57,426 bases of DNA, from positions 1 to 57,426 of the forward strand of contig JAISHO010000007.1 in assembly GCA_031262485.1 (NCBI GenBank), in the 5' to 3' direction. The notes under the pieces were generated by a model. The model ran no database searches, was not told the DNA's origin, and saw nothing but the letters and a program-made list of their open reading frames with translations. Source of the DNA: Propionibacteriaceae bacterium (GTDB taxonomy: Bacteria > Actinomycetota > Actinomycetes > Propionibacteriales > Propionibacteriaceae). Of the stretch, positions 1-8,900 are shown one piece after another (position 1 is the first letter of the stretch; each line of letters begins with the position of its first letter). A program made the translations under genes and the position numbers.

Positions 1-146
1 ACCTGAAAAACTGGAAAATACTCCACACCGACTACCGCCGACCACACCGAACGTATCCCCAAACAATTACCGCAGTCATATCACTCCACTTTTACAAACT
101 CTCATTATGAATAAGCCTCTATCAATGGAATCAACGAGAAACGTAT

Positions 147-175
147 TTGACTCTTATGCTGGAAAGAATTGGATA
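147..175 (+). promoter_or_regulatory. Candidate promoter of the I36-M23 peptidase gene
   Basis: A TTGACT -35-like hexamer (147-152) is followed after 17 bp by TGGATA (170-175), about 85 bp upstream of the peptidase start. The surrounding 1-259 stretch is AT-rich and holds no convincing gene. The -10 match is only partial, so this is a weak call. Confidence 0.3.
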
Positions 176-259
176 GCGGGAAGGTAGATATTCTGGGAAA
201 ATATAGAAATGAACGCAGATAAACTATTAAGATGATGAAAATTTTCAAAGGAGATAATA

Positions 260-1177
260 ATGGTTTCATCAAGGAAATTGGCGATGTTGGCAGGGTCGGT
301 CTTGCTTGCCGTCGGATTCTCTTTTTCGGGTATGCCCTCAGCTCAAGCAGCGTCACGGAATGGTGTATGTGATAATGGAGAATTTTGCTATTCTTACAAC
401 AGCGGGTTCAAAGGATCAGTGTCTGATTTTACGGGATCACTGGCCAATTATGGTACAACTCAGCCCTCTTGTTATGATTTTAAAGGAGCGGGAGCCGGAA
501 AAGGCCGCTGTATAAAAAACGATGCTGCATCGGTATGGAATAGAACTGGCCAGACCGTTCGCGTGTATTATAATTCAAATTATGGCGGTTCCTATCAAGA
601 CTTTGCTCCCGGAGTTCAGGGAAATTTGAATTCAACGTTGAAGAATAATAATGCCTCCCATAAATTGATCGGTTCAAGTTCGTCTGGATCGGGATCGTCG
701 AGTTCTGGTTCTACGAATAACTGCCTTTCGTCGGTTCTCTATGGAACAAATAGCTCACGACTAACCTGTGGATTCGATGGTTACACAACAACTTCAGGCA
801 GGCATGAGGGGATTGACATGGCTCGATCTGTCGGAGCGCCAATCTATTCTTTGACAAATGGAGAAGTAATCAGTGTCAGGGAAGGAAAAACAGGCAGTGG
901 TGGATTGTCGACAATTGCAATATATGCCGCAAGAGAGAATAAGACAGTTATTTATCTTCATGCAGATCCAAATATTTCTGTCGGTCAAACGGTAACTAAG
1001 GGAACGCGTATAGGTTATGAATCTTGGCGTGGTGTAAGTGGGTCATCTGGAGCTCATACCCATGTTGAGGTACGTAATGGACGTCAGACCTATGCGGCTA
1101 AGAGCGTTGGTGACTATACGCTCCAGAATTCTAATCCAACATCGTGGTGGACTGGATTAGGATATAGAATTTGTTGA
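260..1177 (+). CDS. Secreted M23 peptidase with N-terminal I36-like domain
   Basis: Predicted secreted zinc endopeptidase of the lysostaphin/M23 type, acting on peptidoglycan cross-links or other Gly-rich peptides outside the cell. A signal peptide (about residues 1-31, ending AQA-A) is followed by a Cys-rich domain (about 36-135) resembling the peptidase-inhibitor I36 / Streptomyces metalloproteinase-inhibitor family. A Ser/Gly linker (about 138-152) leads to the M23 domain. Zinc ligands are visible: H182 and D186 in HEGID, and H268 in the HTH triad, with catalytic-type H234 and H266. An AAGGAGA ribosome site sits just before the ATG. The gene is clearly richer in A+T than the rest of the window, which suggests transfer. 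The I36 part could be an inhibitor or a binding domain; the family assignment of that half is less certain than the M23 half. Confidence 0.88.
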   Translation: MVSSRKLAMLAGSVLLAVGFSFSGMPSAQAASRNGVCDNGEFCYSYNSGFKGSVSDFTGSLANYGTTQPSCYDFKGAGAGKGRCIKNDAASVWNRTGQTVRVYYNSNYGGSYQDFAPGVQGNLNSTLKNNNASHKLIGSSSSGSGSSSSGSTNNCLSSVLYGTNSSRLTCGFDGYTTTSGRHEGIDMARSVGAPIYSLTNGEVISVREGKTGSGGLSTIAIYAARENKTVIYLHADPNISVGQTVTKGTRIGYESWRGVSGSSGAHTHVEVRNGRQTYAAKSVGDYTLQNSNPTSWWTGLGYRIC

Positions 1178-1262
1178 CAATTGTGGAAAAGGTTGTGGGC
1201 AGGGCTTGATTGTGATACGCGCGAAAACAAGGAAGCGCTAAATTCAGCCCAAATAGACCCAA

Positions 1263-1274
1263 AGTTGTACAACT
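1263..1274. promoter_or_regulatory. 12-bp palindrome AGTTGTACAACT
   Basis: A perfect 12-bp palindrome lies in the AT-rich gap after the M23 peptidase and about 60 bp before the hairpin-rich region. It is a plausible dimeric regulator site; nothing else supports a specific regulator. Confidence 0.3.
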
Positions 1275-1323
1275 AAACTCCGATATCTAGCATGTTGTTG
1301 AGATTGCGAGTATTAATTACTTA

Positions 1324-1650
1324 ATGCTGTCTCTCCTCCAGTATCGGATGTGGCGACCCCGAAAACCCTTCGGGTTCGGTGGTGGTGAGGTCGGTCATGT
1401 GACCGTCTGGCCCACGCGAGTGGGCGCCTATGGATTACGGAACTCTGACCTCGTCGGAGCGGTTTCCCCTAGCCGTGACGACGAGGTCAGAGCCGTGTCT
1501 CCACCAGTGGTGTGTCCGCGGTTGTCTGATGTCGAGAAGTGGAGTGAGCTGGCGGCTAGTATCAATGTGCTTGCTCTTGGCACAGGGGTCCACGTCGACC
1601 GCATCGGGAGTTCTGAGAGCGAGCATGTGTCCTCCTTCTCGCCCCTCGGA
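1324..1650 (+). ncRNA. Candidate structured RNA or long structured leader
   Basis: This gap upstream of the MerR-type gene has no good reading frame but is packed with stable stems. Seen: CGACC 1354-1358 closing with GGTCG 1389-1393 around an inner AACCC/GGGTT stem (1364-1376); GGTCA/TGACC (1393-1404); a six-pair stem GCCCAC/GTGGGC (1410-1425) capped by a GCGA GNRA tetraloop; and a perfect 13-bp inverted repeat (1443-1455 with 1480-1492). The density of stems and the GNRA loop suggest a folded RNA on the + strand, either an independent ncRNA or a cis-acting 5' leader of the regulator gene that starts at 1665. I could not match it to RNase P, tmRNA, 6S or a known riboswitch by eye. Confidence 0.42.
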
Positions 1651-1664
1651 AGGGAGCTCCTGCC

Positions 1665-2546
1665 ATGAACACGTACTCGACCAGTGAGATGGCGAGACTC
1701 GTCGGAGTCACGCCACGGACGATCCAGTATTGGGCGAACTACGGCCACGAGGACGAAGACGAGGACATCCGCAAGGAGAAGGAGATCCAACGGGATCCTG
1801 AGAAGCAGCGGTACAGCAAGAAGAGGGCCGTCAAGGGGGTTCGCAAGCAACTTCTCCCGAAAGTGACGCGCCGAGAATCGTTCGATGGGCGAACTAAAGG
1901 GAAACGGATTTTTACCGATGACGATCTGGTCCGGTGCCGGCTGATCAAGAACCTCCAAGATAGCGGGCTCGGGCTTGAGAAAATCGCTGTGATTCTCAGT
2001 GATCCGAGCCATGTTGATCTTGAAGTGATCGTAAAAGATTCTCTTAGGGACATTCACGAGCAGCTATCCGAGTTGGAAGAGAAAGCGAGAAATCTTAGAA
2101 CGATCGAGGAGGAGAATTCTTTTTTAGGGAATTTCGTCGATCGAATGGCTCATTTGCGCGAGATTGGAACTCCCCAGGAAGCCATTGATGCCGCTTTGAG
2201 GTTGCTCGTGATTTCTGCGCAAAACGTCTCTCCCCATTATCGGAGGATCGTCGAGCAGCTGGACGAGCTGTCTGATCGTCCTGTGGCGAAGGAAAACGAG
2301 CGACTCTGCCTAGAACTTTCCGAAGATGCGTCCGATGCTGAGATCGAAGAGCTGGGTCGAAGAATTGGCCGTGATAATATCGCCCTCTATCAATCTCACC
2401 GGGAGTTGTATAGCCAATATTTAGACAGTCCTCCGGGAAATTTGATTAGGCAACTGTTTAGGAATACGCTGAATGAACCACAGCGGCGTGTGGGTGATCT
2501 GGCTCGAGGGATCCTTGACGATTACCGGCGAAATCAGTCCCAATGA
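1665..2546 (+). CDS. MerR-like transcriptional regulator with charged insertion
   Basis: Predicted DNA-binding regulator. The N-terminus (residues about 3-26: YSTSEMARLVGVTPRTIQYW) is a MerR-type helix-turn-helix, and RIFTDDDLVRCRLIKNLQ (about 80-97) followed by SGLGLEKI resembles the second half of the MerR winged helix. Between them lies a roughly 50-residue insertion very rich in Asp, Glu, Lys and Arg that normal MerR proteins lack. The C-terminal 180 residues look helical and coiled-coil-like, without recognisable ligand residues. An SD-like GGAAGGGAG stands 8 nt before the ATG. It lies directly behind the hairpin-rich region and ahead of the peptidase/holin genes, so it is a natural candidate to control them, but no direct link is visible. 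The ligand is unknown. Confidence 0.72.
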   Translation: MNTYSTSEMARLVGVTPRTIQYWANYGHEDEDEDIRKEKEIQRDPEKQRYSKKRAVKGVRKQLLPKVTRRESFDGRTKGKRIFTDDDLVRCRLIKNLQDSGLGLEKIAVILSDPSHVDLEVIVKDSLRDIHEQLSELEEKARNLRTIEEENSFLGNFVDRMAHLREIGTPQEAIDAALRLLVISAQNVSPHYRRIVEQLDELSDRPVAKENERLCLELSEDASDAEIEELGRRIGRDNIALYQSHRELYSQYLDSPPGNLIRQLFRNTLNEPQRRVGDLARGILDDYRRNQSQ

Positions 2547-2675
2547 AGGGGTCCGTGTACTGTAAAACGACGATAGTGCTCGTCAGAGTCTGACTGATAG
2601 TCTGTAGTTTTGTGGGAAGTTGGTGAGTCGACGTGGAGGCGACACTACATCTAAATCAGGTTTCAGGTCTTGTCC

Positions 2676-2690
2676 ATGACGTTACGTCAT
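2676..2690. promoter_or_regulatory. Palindromic operator, copy 1
   Basis: A 15-bp odd palindrome ATGACGTTACGTCAT lies 16 bp before the C1 peptidase start. The 16 bases from 2677 to 2692 (TGACGTTACGTCATAG) recur exactly at 5865-5880, before the LPXTG metalloprotease. Exact recurrence upstream of two functionally related genes argues for a shared regulator binding site. Confidence 0.6.
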
Positions 2691-2706
2691 AGAAGACCAT
2701 TCAGTT

Positions 2707-4185
2707 ATGTCTCTCCTCCTTCGGGGCGTCGCATCTCAACGGACCGGCGCCCAAAATGTGCGTACCCTGTCACGTTCTGTCGATAGACATGCCATGTCCT
2801 TGGCGAAGGATGCCGCCGCCTTGGTGGTTGGGGTGGTGGTTCTTCTCACCTCTGCCGGAGGACTATTCACCCTCCTGAGCGATCGGAATCCGACCGGTGC
2901 CGCACCTGAAAGCGTCGTAAAGCAAGCTGATCTTCCCAAGAAATTTGATCTTCGTGACGAAGGGTGGGTGACCCCGCCACGTTATCAAGAGATGTTCAAT
3001 ACTTGTACGGTGTTCGCTGCGGCTGCCTCCATGGAATCGGCACTGTTGCGTAAGGGGCTCCGATCCTCCCCTGACCTCTCGGAATGGCATCTCTACAACG
3101 CGGTTTACAACGAAGAGTCGATGGCGGAGCAGACGGACCCCATGATGGAGGGCACGACATTTATGGATGTCGCTCAGGCTCTATCAAAATGGTATGGAGC
3201 TGCAGACGAGGTCCCGTTCCCTTACGGGGAAGCGCCCGCTGAGCTGTGGATAGAAGCTATCAAGATTAGTTCTTATCGACTCGAGGGAGCCGTCTTTTTT
3301 CAAAGTCCCCATGACGATGAGAGTCGTGAGGATCTGAAAAGGGAGATCATAGCCCGCGGGGCGCTCGCGACCACGATAAGCGGTGATAGTTGCCGGGTCG
3401 GTGGTGACACCTGTAACACCTTGGGCCTTGGGGAGAGTAGGCATGCTATTGCGATCATTGGTTGGGATGATAACTACGATCGCAGCAAATTCACCCCGGC
3501 ATCTCAGAACGACGGTGCTTGGATCATCAAGAATTCCGATTGGAATCCTGATGGCAGTGGCGGATTTCGATATCTTTCCTATGAAGATGTCAGTATAGAA
3601 GAAGCGTGGGCGTTCGATGTCGACCTTGCGGGTGACGGCTTCGGGAAGGCATATTTTTATGACACCACAGAGATAATGCCATATAGCAGCGCTTACGGAT
3701 CAGTGGAGAACGGAGAGAAAGCGAGGATAACGCTGGCGAATCAATTTGAGGCAGATGATGACACGGTAACTATTCTTGATTCGGTGTCGTTCGTAACTGG
3801 TGATCCTCACTTGAGCTATGAAGTTGATATCTACCTCACTGAAGACAGCGACGACGGTGAGCTTATGTTAACTGAAAGAGTGCCGGTGGGGTCGAATGGT
3901 GCGATGTCGATCTCGGGGGAGTTATCCCATCCTGGCCTTCACGTTATCGATCTTCATGGTAATCCCTCTATCCCTCCAGATCATCGGTTCGCCGTTGTGA
4001 TCACCTTGACATCTCAGGACGATGGGCGAGCGATCGATATTTACCGAGAACACAAGAAATCCTCTGAGGATAACTTTAAGATTAATTCCGGAGAGTCGTT
4101 CATTTACGATGACGACTGGGAAGATATTGCTAATTATAATAGTGACTACTGGGGAAATCTCCCCATTAAGGTGTACACATCATGA
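2707..4185 (+). CDS. Membrane-linked C1 (papain-family) peptidase with C-terminal lectin-like domain
   Basis: Predicted cysteine endopeptidase held at or exported through the membrane. A hydrophobic segment (about residues 33-58) acts as signal-anchor. The papain fold follows: FDLRDEGWVTP (about 78-88), oxyanion Gln94 exactly six residues before catalytic Cys100 in NTCTVFA, His246 in SRHAIAIIGWDD, and Asn276 in WIIKNSDWNPDGSGG. All four catalytic positions are present, so activity is expected. The last 170 residues are beta-rich and match the lectin-like domain usually found at the C-terminus of this C1A subgroup. The start is uncertain: no clear SD precedes 2707, and an in-frame ATG at 2794 would give a shorter N-terminus just before the hydrophobic segment. 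Its stop overlaps the next start (ATGA), so the two products are translationally coupled. Codon use is less G/C-biased than in the core genes. Confidence 0.82.
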   Translation: MSLLLRGVASQRTGAQNVRTLSRSVDRHAMSLAKDAAALVVGVVVLLTSAGGLFTLLSDRNPTGAAPESVVKQADLPKKFDLRDEGWVTPPRYQEMFNTCTVFAAAASMESALLRKGLRSSPDLSEWHLYNAVYNEESMAEQTDPMMEGTTFMDVAQALSKWYGAADEVPFPYGEAPAELWIEAIKISSYRLEGAVFFQSPHDDESREDLKREIIARGALATTISGDSCRVGGDTCNTLGLGESRHAIAIIGWDDNYDRSKFTPASQNDGAWIIKNSDWNPDGSGGFRYLSYEDVSIEEAWAFDVDLAGDGFGKAYFYDTTEIMPYSSAYGSVENGEKARITLANQFEADDDTVTILDSVSFVTGDPHLSYEVDIYLTEDSDDGELMLTERVPVGSNGAMSISGELSHPGLHVIDLHGNPSIPPDHRFAVVITLTSQDDGRAIDIYREHKKSSEDNFKINSGESFIYDDDWEDIANYNSDYWGNLPIKVYTS

Positions 4186-5297
4186 GTACTGATAAAATCA
4201 TTTCTGCTGCGGCTGATATTATGCTCGGAAAAAATAAAGATGGCTCCCTAGATTCTTATGTCATTGGGCAAGACGGCGTTTTCTATAGCAGATCCCAGGT
4301 CAAGGGTGGAAAATGGGGAACATGGGCCCCTGGATCGGACGCCGGATTATTTGCTCCTGGCTCGTCAGTGACATCCGTCCTCGATGGGAACGGCAAACTC
4401 ATTAATTTTGCCGTAGCCACTAATGGACATGTTTATAGTCGGGAGCAGCAAAATCCTGGCGGAGACTGGACGTCGTGGAGCGACCAAGGATCCTCTCAAA
4501 TATTTGAGCCTGGATCCGTAGTCAACCCTTTTGCTGATTCCACTCACCGTATTGACCTGTACGTCATCGATGCGAAGGGGACCCTCCACACTCGTTCTCG
4601 AACGGTCGGATCCACGTGGAGCGACTGGTCGGCCGATAGCGACGAGGGGAAATTTGTTCCTGGTTGTCGCGTGTCGTCCATGGAGACGCCGACGCGAGTT
4701 CTCAATGCTGCTATCGGAGTCGATGGCTGTCTCTACGTGCGTCAGAGGCTTGACGACGGTCTCGGGTGGGGTGTCTGGGAAGCGCGAAGCGACTCCCGGT
4801 TCCCAGCAGGAGCCGCGATCTCAATGATCGCGGATGCACCGGGAACCCTCTGGATCCAGATCGTTGGTAAAGATGGAGTGATGTGGTTTTCCTCTATGGA
4901 TGCTCAGGGAGAATGGAGTGAATGGCTAGCGACCAGTGATGAAAAACAGTTCATTCCGGGCTCTCCGGTGACCTTGACTTCTCAAGGGAATCGAATCTAT
5001 GGGACGGCCGTGAATGCTAAGGGTCGAGTCGTAGCAGCAGATGGCACGAATCCGGAAACATGGACCGCTTCGTCATGGAAGGAAGTCGGAAATATTGTCA
5101 CGGCGCCTGGGACGATGGTCTCAGCGGCTTCAGACTTATCTGGAAAATTGTTCATGACGGTCGTCGACGCGGCAGAAAAGATCAGAAGTCTCCTTGGGTT
5201 TGATGATTCGCAATGGAGCAAGGATGACCCGTCAGCGCCAACGATGCCACGTCCCTCTCAAGAGAAGCGCCCTGGCGTCACAACATGGGCTTGGTAA
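4182..5297 (+). CDS. Seven-repeat beta-propeller (PLL-like lectin fold), no signal peptide
   Basis: The 371 residues consist of seven consecutive repeats of about 48-52 residues, each with a DG/KG turn, an SR or R-rich strand, a W-x-x-W motif (for example WGTWAPGSD, WTSWSDQGS, WSDWSADSD) and a closing F-x-PGS. Seven such units are what a closed seven-bladed propeller needs, as in PLL/PHL-type fucose lectins and tectonin-like proteins. The sequence starts almost directly with the first blade, with no signal peptide, lipobox or membrane segment. Start and previous stop overlap in ATGA, so synthesis is tied to the C1 peptidase. Likely role by family is carbohydrate binding; sugar specificity cannot be read from sequence. 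If it works outside the cell it needs a non-Sec exit, and the next gene is a holin. Confidence 0.72.
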   Translation: MSTDKIISAAADIMLGKNKDGSLDSYVIGQDGVFYSRSQVKGGKWGTWAPGSDAGLFAPGSSVTSVLDGNGKLINFAVATNGHVYSREQQNPGGDWTSWSDQGSSQIFEPGSVVNPFADSTHRIDLYVIDAKGTLHTRSRTVGSTWSDWSADSDEGKFVPGCRVSSMETPTRVLNAAIGVDGCLYVRQRLDDGLGWGVWEARSDSRFPAGAAISMIADAPGTLWIQIVGKDGVMWFSSMDAQGEWSEWLATSDEKQFIPGSPVTLTSQGNRIYGTAVNAKGRVVAADGTNPETWTASSWKEVGNIVTAPGTMVSAASDLSGKLFMTVVDAAEKIRSLLGFDDSQWSKDDPSAPTMPRPSQEKRPGVTTWAW

Positions 5298-5431
5298 TTG
5301 GTGCGATATAGATTCCGGTCTTTGGACTTCGATGATGAGAGATAGCGCCGAGTCTTTGCCGATGTCAGCTATGAATTATTCTTGTTCATTTGGCTAGTGG
5401 GCAGATTTTTCTTTTCATAACGGGAGATACT

Positions 5432-5782
5432 ATGCAGAATAATTGGTTCACCAAACAATTCTGGGCAGCGACTGTGGAGCGTGCTATCAAAACCTTCGCT
5501 CAGTCGATGGCCGCGTTACTCACGACGAGTGCGGTCGGCCTCTTCGAGATCGACTGGCTGAACTTTCTCTCCATCTCGGCGGTTGCGACGATCGCATCCG
5601 TGCTGACATCGGTGGTGTCCGGCAGTATGACGGGAGGGGAGACATCAGTCACTCGCGCTGAACTCATCGCCACCCCAGCAGTCGTCACAGCGCTCAAAGA
5701 GACTGACGAGAACAAGACGGATGAGAAGGTACCTGAGACCGCGGAACCTGAGTCTGAAGTGGAGACAACGGTTACTGTCTGA
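5432..5782 (+). CDS. r1t-type phage holin
   Basis: Small membrane protein (116 residues) matching the phage r1t holin family: an amphipathic N-terminus with WAATVERAIKTFAQSMAALL, a first hydrophobic segment ending in AVGLFEIDWL, then LNFLSISAVATIASVLTSVVSG as the second segment, and a charged C-terminal tail rich in Glu and Thr. Such proteins oligomerise into lesions in the cytoplasmic membrane. ATG 5432 is chosen because GGGAG stands 5 nt upstream; an ATG at 5390 would add 14 unlikely residues and has no SD. No other phage genes (capsid, integrase, terminase) are nearby, so it is a stand-alone or domesticated holin behind the propeller gene. It ends just before a strong terminator, making it the probable last gene of the peptidase-propeller unit. 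Confidence 0.83.
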   Translation: MQNNWFTKQFWAATVERAIKTFAQSMAALLTTSAVGLFEIDWLNFLSISAVATIASVLTSVVSGSMTGGETSVTRAELIATPAVVTALKETDENKTDEKVPETAEPESEVETTVTV

Positions 5783-5787
5783 GAGAT

Positions 5788-5835
5788 GATCTGGGGGTGG
5801 TGTCCTGCGAATGGCCGCCACCCACCAGATCTTTT
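5788..5835 (+). terminator. Intrinsic terminator after the holin gene
   Basis: GATCTGGGGGTGG (5788-5800) pairs with CCACCCACCAGATC (5818-5831) with a one-base bulge and is followed by a short T run. It starts 6 bp after the holin stop and separates this unit from the metalloprotease gene. Confidence 0.75.
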
Positions 5836-5864
5836 CGCCATTATTTCGTGTCGTTGGTTGCGCG

Positions 5865-5877
5865 TGACGTTACGTCA
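5865..5877. promoter_or_regulatory. Palindromic operator, copy 2
   Basis: TGACGTTACGTCA, a perfect odd palindrome, lies 51 bp before the metalloprotease start. With the following TAG it is identical over 16 bp to the site before the C1 peptidase (2677-2692). Confidence 0.6.
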
Positions 5878-5928
5878 TAGCCGGGAATAGGGATATCCAC
5901 CCGTCTCTCTCACGAGAAAGTCCCCCGG

Positions 5929-8900
5929 ATGATGACCTCTCCCTCTCGTCGTATTCGTTTCGCCTTCTCGCTGGTCGCGTTCGCCACCACCACGGCACTG
6001 TTTCTCGCTGGATCGATCGCCGGTGCGCCATCGGCGAACGCGGATGAGCCGCCCCCAGGTTCCAGCAGCGTCGACGCCGCCCTTCCCCCCGTTGGGATGA
6101 CTGGAGCCGAAACTGGAGCCGGCTCCCTCACCGGCCAGCTCGACCTCACCGGTCTCGATCCCCTCGCCGCTCAGCGGTTGAGCAGCATGGAGAACGACAT
6201 CGACCTGCGCTACATGCAGCCGGTCAATCAGCTGCGCACCATGGCCGCCTCCACCGATACCGGCATCGTCGAGCCGGGAACGTATGTGCCGCATCAATTC
6301 GACGTAGCTGTCGTCACCTACGTCGATGACGCCAGCCAGATCCCAGCCGAGGGCACCTGGCCCGAATGGATCGACGAATCGACCATCACCGACTGGCTCT
6401 CCGCAGCCGAACAGTGGTGGTCGCATAACAGCGGCCTCGATTTCGATTTCATCACGGGGTTACGGTTCAAACCGGTCTACGTCGTGCAGAAGGAGACGGA
6501 CGCTGTCGGTATCGACGCATGTGTCGAATCAACGGGAACCGCTCTCGACGGAGCCATGGAAATCCTAGGGATGGAACGGCCCGAAGGAATGGTTCATTAC
6601 CAGACTAATCCCGCCGATTTGTTGATGATTCATGAACCTGGGAACTTGTGTGGCGGATTGGTTTCTGGGATGGCACTCTCGGTCGCTCAAAGGCCGAACG
6701 TGTTCTCCGGCGGCGTTTTCAACCTCTATCCCGATGAGGGAACGTATGGGACACCGGCGACTGATCCGATATGGGCCGGCATCCTCGCCCATGAGTTCGG
6801 CCATACGCTCGGTCTGGGTCATAGCAACATGATGAACTGCTACGGGGCGACTCCGCTGGGCGATGACACGATCGGACTCGATTACAGCGTCACTCAAGGG
6901 TCTGAGATCTGCACGGAGAATGGTTATGGAGACACTTGGACGATCATGGGCCTGTCGTCGGCCCAACCAGCGGATGCCTACTCGCTGAGCGCCGACCAGC
7001 GCTGGCGGCTCGGACTCGTGGCTGATGGGGTCGGGATCGACGTGCTCGATGAGCCGACGGATGAGACGGTGACGATTCATCGCGGCGAGGCTGCGGAAAC
7101 TTCGAATACTCGCGCCGTCATCATTCCTGAGACGACGACAGATGCGACGATCCCTTCGTCGTCATATCATGTGGCGGTCGAGTACCGTTCGGCTGGCCCG
7201 GCCTTTTTCGGGGGCGAGGCTCCCGCCGGCGTGTATGCGACCCTCGTCAAGAACGTCGACGCTTCCGAGACCATGCTTCTCGATGATGAGATCTCTCCTT
7301 TCAGGCCGAAGGAATCGGTGCTGATCCAACCGTTAGGCGCTTCGGAACGCCTACGCGAGAACGGCGTCATTCCCCTTGTGAACGGCGATCATTTCACCAC
7401 CCCGGACGGGCGGGTCTCTCTTGAGATCGTCGACGTGTCGGAGGAGTCGGCCGCGATCAAGGTACGTGTGTTGGGGGATCGCGGCGTCCCCGGGCAAGTG
7501 TGGATCGAACGCGATGAGACGCGGCCGGATCTTCTCCACGCGCGGATCGCCACCGGCAACGAAGGGGCGACGGCGACGTATCAGTGGTATCGCGACGGCG
7601 GCATCATCGAAGGAGCGACAGCCGCGTCGATCGACGCCTCACACGCTGAGGGTTCGATATATCGGGTCGAAGCTGTCCTCAGCCAACCGGGACGGACGGA
7701 CACGATTCGTAGCAGCATGGGAATCCTCGTTGGTGGCGAACAACTGACGATGACGACACCACCCGTCCCCGCCGACGGGGTGTCGACGCACACGATCTCC
7801 TATTCAATGCTGGAGAATGACGGGCCGGCCGTTGGAAATCTCCCAGAGGAGATCCCCGTCATCGTCACACTCACCACCGCGACGGAACCTGTGGCGACTC
7901 AGCAAGCCATTACGATTCTCACACGCGTCTCCGACCATCGCTACGAGGGTTCTTTCCCCTCGACGGTGCCGGGGAGGCACACGGCGTCTGTCCGCATCGC
8001 CCAGAACCTTTCAGCGGTTTCGGCATATTCGAGCGCGTATCTCGGGGCGGATCCGGTGATTCTTGGAGAAGCCGTCATCGACTTCCTTCCCGTCGCCGGT
8101 TCGAACGTCTCCATCGCCTACCCCACATTCATGCGGGGGATCGCGACAACCGATAACTCAACCACGAGCAACGACCTTCAGTCGCAGACCGCGACGATCG
8201 TCGTCTCCGCTAGAGACAGCGCTGGCAACCCTGTCGCTGGGGCGCCTGTCGAGATTGCCGCCTCAGCGCCGCTGGAATTCAATGGTTTCCCGGCGGTGAC
8301 GCCCCTAGAACAGAACCAGGAATCATCCGCTGGTGTTTCCAGTAGCGACGATGGCGTCACCGCGACTTCGGTGACGGACAGCGACGGACGGGCGCTGATC
8401 GTCGTCTCCTGGGGCGGGCCTCGATTCGAACAGGGAACATGCCAAGAAATTCCCCTGATGGCGACCGTCGCAGGGGAAACGGTGGAAGCGCCTCCTGTCA
8501 ACGTTTGTGATCCGCAAAACGTTGTCGAGCCCACACTCAATGCCACCGGGTGGGCCAGCCCGTCCACTGGCGTCCCGGCAGACGGTCACAGTGCCTACGA
8601 GATCCGCTTCCGCGTCTTTGACGACGAGGGGAACCTGATCACCGATCGGGCTGATTCCTATGCAGTCGTCTGCGAGACTGGTTATGCCACCTGCGATGCC
8701 CCGAAGTGGGACCCGACGACCGAATGGTATGTCTCCTACGCTCGTTCCACGACCGGAATGCCGTTGATGCTCGACAACCTGGGGCTATATCTGTTCAATG
8801 ATTACGTGACGGTCGTCGATCGAACGACGGGCGGATATGCCCGCATCGGATCGGTTTCCTTCACTGCGGGAGCGGATTACGGCTATCCCGCACCTGAGAT

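Noticed and set aside
1324-1650. RNase P RNA or tmRNA
   Set aside because: The conserved RNase P core and the tmRNA tag frame are not found, although a CCACCA occurs at 1501-1506.
1324-1668. 114-codon + frame in the hairpin-rich region
   Set aside because: No SD, no protein-like composition, and the sequence is better explained by RNA stems.
1428-2057. 209-codon frame on the - strand over the MerR-like gene
   Set aside because: Overlaps a gene with clear HTH and SD and shows no domain of its own.
5432-5782. Prophage
   Set aside because: Only the holin is phage-like; no integrase, terminase, portal, capsid or tail genes are seen in the flanks.
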